A stretch of 40,826 nucleotides of DNA from NCBI GenBank assembly GCA_002299125.1, contig DBNU01000178.1, positions 735 through 41,560 on the forward strand. The letters run 5' to 3'. The position numbers and the translations under genes were made by a program. The DNA comes from Proteobacteria bacterium UBA664 (GTDB lineage Bacteria; Pseudomonadota; Gammaproteobacteria; UBA7966). Below are positions 34,257-40,826 of the stretch, piece after piece; the first letter of the stretch is position 1, and each line of letters opens with the position of its first letter. Below the pieces are notes generated by a model. That model was not told the DNA's origin, did no database searches, and saw nothing but the letters and a program-made list of their open reading frames with translations.

Positions 34257-37027
34257 TGGACCTCAAGCAACTCTTCCCGGTATCGGAGGCCGTCGATCCC
34301 CACGAGGACGCCATCTCGGCCGCTGTCGTCGGTTACACGAACGGCGTGGTTACCTTGCTGTTCAACCTCCTCGTCGAGGTGGTGGCTGAACGTGAACCAG
34401 CCGTGGCAGGAGTGCTGCGCGGGCATCAGGCCATTGATGCCGAGAGTCGTTCGCTGTTGCTGCGTGTGCTGCAGGCGCAGGGGATCTGGTTCCAGCTTCT
34501 CAACATCGCTGAAGAAAACGCGGGCATGCGCCGTCGCCGCACCATCGAGACGGAGCGCGGACTGGCGTCGGTGAACGGCACCTTCGCCAATGTGTTTGCC
34601 CGCGCCGCCGCCGCGGGTGTCACTGCTGAGGAAGTGCAGCGGATCCTCGATCAGGCATCGGTACGCTCGACCATCACGGCACATCCGACCGAGGCGCGTC
34701 GGGTCACGGTCATGCAGATCCATCGGCGCATCTACCTCCTGCTCATGCAATTGGAGGAATCGCGCTGGACGCCGCGTGAACGTGAGCGCATCAAGGCCGA
34801 GCTGCGCACCGAGATTGAACTTCTCTGGCTTACCGGTGAACTGCGTCTGGAGAAGCCCAGTGTCGAACAGGAGGTGCAGTGGGGGCTGCACTTCTTCCAG
34901 GAATCCATCATGGACCGCGTGCCGGAGGTACTTGAGCGCCTTGAGGGGGCCCTCGGTGACGCCTACCCCGGCCAGTCCTTCCATATTCCGCCGCTGCTCC
35001 AGTTCGGCTCCTGGATCGGTGGTGATCGCGACGGCAATCCCTTCGTGACCAACGAGGTGACGGCAAAGACAGTACGCACCCATCGCCTGACCGCCCTCGG
35101 GCATTACCGGGTACGTCTGATCGAGCTCGTGCGCCGATTGAGTCTCGCCGATCATGCGCTCGATTTCCCGCAGGAATTCCGCGAGGCCCTCGCTGCCGCC
35201 TGCCGCCTCGTACCGGAGGCCGCGATCATTCAGGTGCGCAACCGTGGCGAGTGTCTGCGGCAGTTCGTCGCCTGCATGCTTGCGCGCCTCGATGTCACCA
35301 TTGCTGACACTGAGGCGGCACTCGCCGATGCGAGCCCGGCGGCCTACCGCTCTGCGGAAGAGATGCTTGCCGACCTGCGTCTGCTCGAGCGCACGCTGTC
35401 GTCGCTGCGGTCTGACCGGCTCTCTCGCTTGCTGGTGCAACCCTTGCGGCAGGAGCTGGAGACCTTCGGCTTCCGTACTGTCGCACTGGACCTGCGTGAC
35501 AACACCACCACGACCAACCGGGCGCTTGCGGCGTTGTGGTGTCTGCAGCATGGTGAAGGTGCCACGCCGCCGGACTCCCGCTCCCGGGAGTGGCTGGACT
35601 GGTTGGTGACGCAACTCACCCTTCCGCCCGAACAGTTCGCGACGCTCAGTGTCATCCCGACTGATGCGGAGTCCACCATCGGCATGCTGGCCGTCGTCCG
35701 TGACGGAGCCAGCCGTCTGGATGCGCAGGCCTTCAACGCGATGGTGCTCAGCATGACGCGTTGCGCCGCGGACGTGCTGGGTGTGTATCTGCTGGCACGC
35801 CACGCCGGGCTGGTGACGGGTTCTGCCGGATCCGAGTACAGCACGCTGGTCGTGGTCCCGCTGTTCGAGACCATCGATGATCTCCGTGCTGCGCCTGACA
35901 TCATGCGCGAGCTGCTCGGGCACGCCTTCGTGCGGCGCACGGTGGATGCGCAGGGTGGTGTACAGGAAGTCATGATCGGCTACTCCGACAGCAACAAGGA
36001 TGGGGGTTACTTCACTGCCAACTGGGAGCTGCACAAGGCGCAGAAGGTACTCACCGCACTCTCGGAGGAATTGGGTGTGCCCATCTCCTTCTTCCATGGG
36101 CGTGGTGGCTCGGTTTCGCGCGGTGGGGCACCCATCGGCATCGCCATCGGCGCGCAGCCGGCGGGTTCGGTCAACGGCAGGCTGCGCCTGACCGTCCAGG
36201 GAGAAGTGGTCTCCGGCCGTTTTGCCAACCGCGGTACGGCCGGTTACGAACTCGAACTGCTGGCCTCCAGCGTGCTGCGGCATTCCCTGCTTGCCCCGCG
36301 TGATCGCGAGGCACAGGAGCGCCCCGAATTCGACGCCATCATGGGAGAACTCTCCGACCGCTCCTACGCAATCTATCGGCAGCTCGTGGAGCAGCCCGGC
36401 CTCGTGAACTATTACGAGGCGGCGAGCCCGGTGGAGGAGCTCACCCTGCTCAACATCGGGTCGCGTCCGGCCCGACGCTTCGGGGCCAAGACCTTGGGTG
36501 ACCTGCGCGCGATCCCTTGGGTATTCGCCTGGACGCAGAATCGCCATCTGGTGCCTAACTGGTACGGCGTCGGCTCTGCCCTGCAGGGCTACCTTGCGGA
36601 TCACGGTGAGCGCGCCATGTCCGCACTCCGTCGTCTGTACGAGGAGTCGCGACTGTTCCGGATGGTGATGGACGAGGTAGAGAAGACCCTCCCGCAGGTG
36701 GATCTGGCCATTGCTCGCGAGTACGCCAATCTGCTGGAAGACGAGCCAACGCGCGAACGCATCTTCTCGCTCATCGAGGCTGAGTACTGGCTGACGGTGC
36801 GCCATGTGCTGATGCTCTCGGGCCGCCCGCGACTCTGTGATCGTTTCCCACTCTTCCGCCGTCGGCTCTCCCGCCGCCTTCCCACCATCAACGCGGTGGG
36901 TCTCGAGCAGGTCCGACTGGTGCGGCGCTTCCGTGCCGAAAAACAGGAGAACGACTCCGCCGAGTGGCTGGTGCCGCTGCTGTTGTCCATCAGTTGCATC
37001 GCTGCCGGCCTCGGCTGGACGGGCTAG
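34256..37027 (+). CDS. ppc: Phosphoenolpyruvate carboxylase
   Basis: This 923-aa enzyme carboxylates PEP to oxaloacetate, the inorganic-carbon-fixing step of the serine cycle. Catalytic His143 lies in STITAHPTEARRV. GYSDSNKDGG and the mobile loop FFHGRGGSVSRGG follow, as does QGEVVSGRFANRGTAGYELE. It is longer than E. coli Ppc (883 aa). The extreme C-terminus reads AAGLGWTG where E. coli has AAGMRNTG, so the Asn that helps bind the inhibitor aspartate (Asn881 in E. coli) is Trp. By my hand alignment the other aspartate ligands (equivalents of Arg587, Lys773 and Arg832) are retained. Translation is coupled to the upstream reductase. Confidence 0.96.
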   Translation: MDLKQLFPVSEAVDPHEDAISAAVVGYTNGVVTLLFNLLVEVVAEREPAVAGVLRGHQAIDAESRSLLLRVLQAQGIWFQLLNIAEENAGMRRRRTIETERGLASVNGTFANVFARAAAAGVTAEEVQRILDQASVRSTITAHPTEARRVTVMQIHRRIYLLLMQLEESRWTPRERERIKAELRTEIELLWLTGELRLEKPSVEQEVQWGLHFFQESIMDRVPEVLERLEGALGDAYPGQSFHIPPLLQFGSWIGGDRDGNPFVTNEVTAKTVRTHRLTALGHYRVRLIELVRRLSLADHALDFPQEFREALAAACRLVPEAAIIQVRNRGECLRQFVACMLARLDVTIADTEAALADASPAAYRSAEEMLADLRLLERTLSSLRSDRLSRLLVQPLRQELETFGFRTVALDLRDNTTTTNRALAALWCLQHGEGATPPDSRSREWLDWLVTQLTLPPEQFATLSVIPTDAESTIGMLAVVRDGASRLDAQAFNAMVLSMTRCAADVLGVYLLARHAGLVTGSAGSEYSTLVVVPLFETIDDLRAAPDIMRELLGHAFVRRTVDAQGGVQEVMIGYSDSNKDGGYFTANWELHKAQKVLTALSEELGVPISFFHGRGGSVSRGGAPIGIAIGAQPAGSVNGRLRLTVQGEVVSGRFANRGTAGYELELLASSVLRHSLLAPRDREAQERPEFDAIMGELSDRSYAIYRQLVEQPGLVNYYEAASPVEELTLLNIGSRPARRFGAKTLGDLRAIPWVFAWTQNRHLVPNWYGVGSALQGYLADHGERAMSALRRLYEESRLFRMVMDEVEKTLPQVDLAIAREYANLLEDEPTRERIFSLIEAEYWLTVRHVLMLSGRPRLCDRFPLFRRRLSRRLPTINAVGLEQVRLVRRFRAEKQENDSAEWLVPLLLSISCIAAGLGWTG

Positions 37028-37042
37028 GGGAAATCCGCTTTG

Positions 37043-37068
37043 TGCCCAGGAACGCGGGTTCCTGGGCA
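37043..37068 (+). terminator. Hairpin after ppc
   Basis: TGCCCAGGAAC (37043-37053) and GTTCCTGGGCA (37058-37068) form a perfect 11-bp stem with loop GCGG, beginning 16 bases after the ppc stop. The following bases are G-rich, not T-rich. It may still terminate the serine-cycle transcript with Rho, or protect its 3' end. Confidence 0.5.
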
Positions 37069-37176
37069 GGGGTGGGGTGAGGGGCGCTCCCCGATGGCGT
37101 CGATGCTCGCCTCGGGGATTGCGTTGGTATCGCGCCCGCCGTCAGCCCCGCGCCCTCCGTCATCTCCATGCCCTTT

Positions 37177-37256
37177 GTCATCCCCGCGCAGGCGGGGATC
37201 CAGTCCTTCCGAAGCCAAGGCGCGATCACTCTGGATCCCGCCTTCGCGGGGATGAC
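37177..37256. repeat. Palindromic intergenic repeat, copy 1
   Basis: The left end (37177-37203) starts GTCATCCCCGCGCAGG and ends GGGATCCAG. The right end (37231-37256) is its near-perfect inverse, CTGGATCCC to GGGGATGAC. Each end is itself a small hairpin (CCCCGC-GCAG-GCGGGG). The left 27 bases recur exactly at 38486-38512. This type of GTCAT-CCCGCG palindrome is scattered in many proteobacterial genomes and resembles REP or MITE elements. Confidence 0.8.
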
Positions 37257-37375
37257 AAGCGGTTCAAGGCCGTGCCCGCCTGCGGGCGAATCTCAACGCC
37301 TCCCGTGCGGGGCCGCTACAGACGCCAGCGACGTTCCATCCGGCTGGAGAGAGAGGCCGTGAAGAAATCGTCGCG

Positions 37376-37441
37376 AGCGGCCCGGTCTCAATGCCTGAGG
37401 CATGCGGGCCGCTAGCAAGGCCAGCGGCGTCGCGCCGCTGG
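37376..37441. repeat. Nested inverted repeats upstream of the HDOD gene
   Basis: An outer pair, AGCGGCCCG (37377-37385) and CGGGCCGCT (37405-37413), encloses the small palindrome ATGCCTGAGGCAT (37391-37403). Seven bases later comes the 9-bp hairpin CCAGCGGCG-TCG-CGCCGCTGG (37421-37441). Such a run of three stems suggests a structured element, possibly a REP-type repeat, but no second copy is in the window. Confidence 0.55.
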
Positions 37442-37518
37442 AGAGCGTCCAGCATGTCCCGCAACACCATCCGCAACACCATCCGCCCGGCCCCCGGCCC
37501 CACCTTGGGGGAACCGGC

Positions 37519-38406
37519 ATGAGCAGCACCGCCGGCAGCACACGCAGCATCTTTGAGGTACAGAAGCTTTTCCTCGCCCGTCTGGCGGAGGATTGCGGGG
37601 CGGAGCACCTGGTGATCCCGTCCTTTCCGGACGTGACCCTGCGGATCCGCAATCTGGCTGACGCGGCCGACAGTACCCTCATTCAGCTCGTTGCCGCTGT
37701 ATCGCTCGAGCCGGTGCTGGCGGCACAGGTCCTGCGTCTGGCCAACTCGGCCCTCTATCGCCAGTCGGGGCCCGTCGAGACCTCGCTGGCGCGCGCCATC
37801 CAGCGTCTCGGGATGGCGGAATTGCGCGACATCGCCGTGATGTTCGGTATGCGGCAGTTGTCGCTTGCACCCACGGTGGCTCCGTTCCGCGACTACCTGC
37901 GTGAGGTGTGGGAGCACAGTCTGCTGGTTGCACAGGCTGCGCGGTTCATCGCGCAGCATGCGCGCATGGCCAATGCCGGCTCTGCCCAGCTTGCCGGCCT
38001 GCTGCACGATCTCGGCAAGTTCTATGTGGTGCTGCGGGCGCAGGACTACCCCGAACTACTGGAGGCCGGCCAGAGCCTGGCCAGCATCGCTGCCGACTGG
38101 CATTGCCCGGTGGGTCGCGCCCTGCTCGAGGGCTGGGGCCTGCCACTGCCAGTGCAATTGGTGGCTGAGGAGCACGAAGACCTCGAACGGGACCCCATTC
38201 GCCTGCTGCCGGACCTCACCGACGTGGTGGCCCTGGCCAACGCCCTCGCCAATCACGGAGAGGGTGCCTCGGATGAGGAACTCGTGACATTACTTGCGAC
38301 CGCCGCCGGCCGCCGGCTGCAGCTCGAGCCGGTCGGTCTGCGCAGCTGCTTCCAGTCCGCCCACGAGGCAGCGGAAGAGGCGCGCCGCGCCTTCCCGAGC
38401 CTCTGA
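37519..38406 (+). CDS. HDOD-domain protein
   Basis: This 295-aa protein consists essentially of one HDOD domain (about 20-225). Visible are LVAAVSLEPVLAAQVLRLAN, the TSLARAIQRLGMAELRDIAV helix pair and the metal-site-like LAGLLHDLGKFYVVL. HDOD proteins are regulatory, in signalling, motility and stress, and usually lack proven phosphodiesterase activity. No partner domain (GGDEF, EAL or REC) is attached. ATG 37519 follows GGGGGA by about 6-7 bases; an in-frame ATG at 37402 would run through the repeats and is rejected. It is isolated between repeat regions, so its pathway cannot be inferred from neighbours. Confidence 0.88.
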   Translation: MSSTAGSTRSIFEVQKLFLARLAEDCGAEHLVIPSFPDVTLRIRNLADAADSTLIQLVAAVSLEPVLAAQVLRLANSALYRQSGPVETSLARAIQRLGMAELRDIAVMFGMRQLSLAPTVAPFRDYLREVWEHSLLVAQAARFIAQHARMANAGSAQLAGLLHDLGKFYVVLRAQDYPELLEAGQSLASIAADWHCPVGRALLEGWGLPLPVQLVAEEHEDLERDPIRLLPDLTDVVALANALANHGEGASDEELVTLLATAAGRRLQLEPVGLRSCFQSAHEAAEEARRAFPSL

Positions 38407-38463
38407 GCCCTCCCCCCGCCGCAAGTGATCGCAGGACCTCTATGAGAAAACGAGGCTGAAGCC

Positions 38464-38594
38464 GTCATCCCCGCGCAAACCAGCCGTCATCCCCGCGCAG
38501 GCGGGGATCCAGTTACTGGCATGGCGGCGGCAAGACGACGCTGGATTCCCGCCGCAGCCTGCCCCCGGGTGTCGTTGTCGGGGGCGGGAATGAC
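38464..38594. repeat. Palindromic intergenic repeat, copy 2
   Basis: A 14-base partial left end (GTCATCCCCGCGCA, 38464-38477) is followed by a complete left end (38486-38512), identical over 27 bases to copy 1. Then comes a second palindrome whose outer arms are CTGGATTCCCGCC (38541-38553) and GGGCGGGAATGAC (38582-38594). The two copies bracket the HDOD gene in its flanking non-coding DNA. The partial end suggests nested or damaged insertions. No gene is seen in 38407-38701. Confidence 0.75.
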
Positions 38595-38701
38595 GAAGGA
38601 CGCGGGAATGGCGCGTGATTTCAGGCACCTGAAGGGGGCGCGTCGCTTGCCTCCGGCAGCGCTCGAATGGACTCCCGCCTATCCTCACCGGAGTCCCGCG
38701 C

Positions 38702-39343
38702 ATGACCCGCCTCGCCCGAAGCCGTGAGATCCCCTCGATGAGTGACAGCCTCGTTCTGCCTTCCCCGGGGACGGCCAGCTACGCCGATGTGGAGGCCTTG
38801 CCCGAGCGCTATGTGGGCGAACTCATCGACGGCACGCTCTACGCCCAGGCACGGCCAGCCAGCCCGCATGCCCGTGCCGCCAGCCAGATCGGTGGGCACC
38901 TCCTGGTGGCCTTCGACGGCCCCGGGGGTGTTGAGAGTGGTCCACCCGGCGGCTGGTGGATCCTCTTCGAGCCCGAGTTGCACTTCGGTGCCGATGTGCT
39001 GGTGCCGGATATCGCCGGCTGGCGGCGTGAGCGCATGCCGAGGCTTGCGGCGAAGCCGTGGTTCAGCGAGGCACCGGACTGGCTGTGTGAGGTTGGCTCA
39101 CCCGCCACCGGACGGCTGGACCGGGGGCTCAAGCTCGGGCGTTACCATCGGACCGGTGTCGGCCATGTGTGGCCGGTGGAGCCGCTCTCGCGACGCATCG
39201 AGGTGTTCCGTCGCAGTGACGAGGGTTGGGTGCTCGCGGCCCACCACTTCGATGACGACGTGGTGGGCATCGAGCCCTTCGAGCGCCTGCCGCTGGCCCT
39301 GGCGGATCTCTGGCTCGACCTCGAGCCGGTGCAGGGAGCGTAG
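38702..39343 (+). CDS. Uma2-family (DUF820) putative endonuclease
   Basis: This 213-aa Uma2/DUF820 protein has a PD-(D/E)XK nuclease-like fold. The arrangement LVPDIAGWRRERM (about 101-113) and DWLCEVGSPATGRLDRGLKL (about 129-148) supplies the expected Asp, Glu and Lys. GGAG (38690-38693) 8 bases upstream supports ATG 38702; ATG 38738 is an alternative that removes 12 residues. The family is common as single copies or paralogues in cyanobacteria and some proteobacteria, and its role is not known. No linked methylase or antitoxin is visible. Confidence 0.85.
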   Translation: MTRLARSREIPSMSDSLVLPSPGTASYADVEALPERYVGELIDGTLYAQARPASPHARAASQIGGHLLVAFDGPGGVESGPPGGWWILFEPELHFGADVLVPDIAGWRRERMPRLAAKPWFSEAPDWLCEVGSPATGRLDRGLKLGRYHRTGVGHVWPVEPLSRRIEVFRRSDEGWVLAAHHFDDDVVGIEPFERLPLALADLWLDLEPVQGA

Positions 39344-39400
39344 CGAAGGCCCGGCGGCCCGGGACGAACAACGCAGACGGACTTCCTCTGCGCCAAAGTA

Positions 39401-39438
39401 CCGGGCGAGGGACGGCCATGGCCCTTCCCCTCGCCCGG
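39401..39438. terminator. Bidirectional terminator hairpin between Uma2 gene and ftfL
   Basis: CCGGGCGAGGG (39401-39411) pairs perfectly with CCCTCGCCCGG (39428-39438). The loop contains the palindrome GGCCATGGCC. It lies in the 107-base gap between two convergent genes, so it can serve both. On the minus strand it is followed by TACTTTGG, a weak T-rich tail for ftfL. Confidence 0.55.
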
Positions 39439-39450
39439 GCGGTCACCCGC

Positions 39451-40826
39451 TCAGAACAGGCCGCTGATGCAGCCGTCGTCGTCGATGTCGATCTTCTCGG
39501 CCGAGGGGACCTTGGGCAACCCCGGCATGGTCATGATCTCGCCGCAGATTGCGACGATGAAGCCGGCACCGTTGGCGAGCCGCACCTCACGCACGTTGAG
39601 CGTGTGACCGGTGGGGGCACCCTTGAGGTTGGCGTCTCCCGAGAAGGACATCTGGGTCTTGGCCATGCAGACTGGAAAGAGGCGGTAGTCCGCGTTCCAG
39701 TCGGCCAACTGCTTCTTCGCGGCCGGGCTGAAGGTGACGGCACCGGCACCGTAGATCTTCTTTGCGATCGCTTCGATCTTCTGCTCCAGCGGGAGGTCGT
39801 CCGGGTAGACGAAACATGCTTCACGGGGCTCACCTTCGGCGAGTTCCACCACCGCGCGCGCGAGTTCTTCGGCTCCGGCACCCCCCTCGGCCCAGTGTCG
39901 GGCGACCACGAAGCGCGCCCCGAGCGACTCCATCCGCTCGCGCAGCAGGGCGACCTCGGCCTCGGTGTCGAAGGTGAAGTGATTGACCGACACCACGCAA
40001 GGCAGGCCGTAGTGTTCGCGGATGTTGTTCAGGTGACGCTCGATGTTGACCATCCCCGCGCGCAGGGCCTCGAGGTTTTCCTGATTGAGGTCCTCCTTCT
40101 TCACGCCCCCATGGAACTTCAGCGCGCGAATGGTGGCGACCAGGACCACCGCATCGGGCTTCAGACCCGACATGCGGCACTTGATGTCGATGAACTTCTC
40201 CGCGCCGAGATCGGCACCGAAACCGGCCTCGGTGACGCAGTAATCGCCGAGTTTCAGTGCCGTGCGCGTGGCCGTGACCGAGTTGCAGCCGTGGGCGATG
40301 TTCGCGAAGGGGCCGCCGTGGACGAAGGCGACGTTGTTCTCGAGCGTCTGCACCACATTCGGCTTGATGGCGTCCTTGAGCAGCGTGGCCATCGCACCGT
40401 GGGCGTTCAGATCGCGCGCATGGATGGGCCGACGGTCGCCCATCGAGTAGCCGATGATGGCGCGGCCGAGACGTTCCTTGAGGTCTGCCAGGGACTGGGC
40501 GAGACACAGGATGGCCATGACCTCCGAGGCCACGACGATGTCGTAGCCATCTTCACGCAAGAAACCGTTGGCCGTCCCGCCGATGCCGACGACGATGCGG
40601 CGCAGGGCGCGATCATTCATGTCGACCACGCGCTTCCACTGGATGAGGCGTGGATCGATGTTGAGCGCGTTGCCGTGGTTGATGTGGTTGTCGATGAGGG
40701 CAGCCAGCAGATTGTGCGCCGCACCGATGGCGTGGAAGTCGCCGGTGAAGTGGAGGTTGATGTCTTCCATGGGCACGATCTGCGCGTAGCCACCGCCGGC
40801 GGCGCCGCCCTTCACCCCGAACACCG
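39451..40826 (-). CDS. ftfL: Formate-tetrahydrofolate ligase (N-terminal part outside window)
   Basis: This enzyme makes 10-formyl-tetrahydrofolate from formate, THF and ATP, the entry of formate carbon into the serine cycle. The last 457 codons are present; the family has about 557 residues, so roughly 100 N-terminal residues with the ATP-binding loop lie beyond the right edge. The frame is open at the edge, and the GTG at 40824 is an internal Val. The visible part is intact: FGVKGGAAGGGYAQIVPMED, NLHFTGDFHAIGAAHNL, KRVVDMNDRALR, EAGFGADLGAEKFIDIKCR, HWAEGGAGAEELA and ICGEIMTMPGLPKVP. It aligns along its length with Methylobacterium FtfL. Nearby serine-cycle genes and formamidase suggest an assimilatory role. 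Confidence 0.96.
   Translation of the reverse strand, partial: VFGVKGGAAGGGYAQIVPMEDINLHFTGDFHAIGAAHNLLAALIDNHINHGNALNIDPRLIQWKRVVDMNDRALRRIVVGIGGTANGFLREDGYDIVVASEVMAILCLAQSLADLKERLGRAIIGYSMGDRRPIHARDLNAHGAMATLLKDAIKPNVVQTLENNVAFVHGGPFANIAHGCNSVTATRTALKLGDYCVTEAGFGADLGAEKFIDIKCRMSGLKPDAVVLVATIRALKFHGGVKKEDLNQENLEALRAGMVNIERHLNNIREHYGLPCVVSVNHFTFDTEAEVALLRERMESLGARFVVARHWAEGGAGAEELARAVVELAEGEPREACFVYPDDLPLEQKIEAIAKKIYGAGAVTFSPAAKKQLADWNADYRLFPVCMAKTQMSFSGDANLKGAPTGHTLNVREVRLANGAGFIVAICGEIMTMPGLPKVPSAEKIDIDDDGCISGLF

Larger units (their letters stand above)
37028..37518 (+). other. 491-base repeat-rich intergenic region
   Basis: No gene is supported. From left to right the region holds the ppc hairpin (37043-37068), an 80-base palindromic repeat (37177-37256), nested inverted repeats (37376-37441), and a doubled CGCAACACCATC motif (about 37460-37483) just ahead of the HDOD gene. 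Confidence 0.7.

Noticed and set aside
34229..36805. An 858-codon minus-strand open frame inside ppc
   Set aside because: It is the mirror of ppc, whose motifs are unmistakable. The antisense product is His/Gln/Arg-rich and resembles nothing known to me.

Overview
The window is a GC-rich proteobacterial chromosome segment. It carries 31 protein-coding genes that I can support; the two at the window edges are partial. I see no rRNA, tRNA, CRISPR array or transposase. The gene content points to a methylotroph with a serine cycle that scavenges nitrogen from urea and short amides. A gammaproteobacterium is the best guess, because purF and metZ, which are adjacent in Pseudomonas and relatives, flank the nitrogen cluster here. 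The taxonomic call is inference.

Layout. (1) 1-710: the C-terminal part of purF. (2) 744-4867, minus strand: a LuxR-type response regulator coupled by an ATGA overlap to a large hybrid histidine kinase whose N-terminal half is an NCS1-type (nucleobase/hydantoin) transporter. (3) 5193-11993, divergent: an amide uptake and hydrolysis operon, with a binding protein, two permeases, two ATPases, formamidase FmdA and the zinc-ribbon protein FmdB. (4) 12751-25112: an outer-membrane porin, the urea ABC transporter urtABCDE, and a complete nickel urease set ureDABCEFG. (5) 25117-26793, minus strand: a CoA-disulfide-reductase-like flavoprotein with a C-terminal rhodanese domain. (6) 27031-28242: metZ. 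(7) 28505-37027: a serine-cycle block, sgaA, mclA, mtkA, mtkB, a hydroxypyruvate/glyoxylate reductase and ppc. (8) 37028-39343: intergenic palindromic repeats around an HDOD-domain gene, then a Uma2-family gene. (9) 39451-40826, minus strand: most of ftfL (formate-tetrahydrofolate ligase), running off the right edge.

How the genes fit together. The porin and the two Urt-type ABC transporters would bring urea and amides into the cell. FmdA releases ammonia and formate from formamide, and urease releases ammonia and CO2 from urea. Formate can be activated by FtfL and enter the serine cycle, whose PEP carboxylase also fixes inorganic carbon. SgaA, the hydroxypyruvate reductase, Ppc, MtkAB and MclA cover much of that cycle. 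GlyA, glycerate kinase, MtdA and Fch are not in the window.

Regulation visible in the DNA: a near-consensus NtrC-type site (5049-5065) lies between the kinase and amide operons, with sigma-54-like -24/-12 elements facing both ways. A sigma-54-like element one mismatch from consensus lies upstream of the porin (12660-12675), and a weaker one lies upstream of urtA. These fit nitrogen-limitation control, but are motif matches only.
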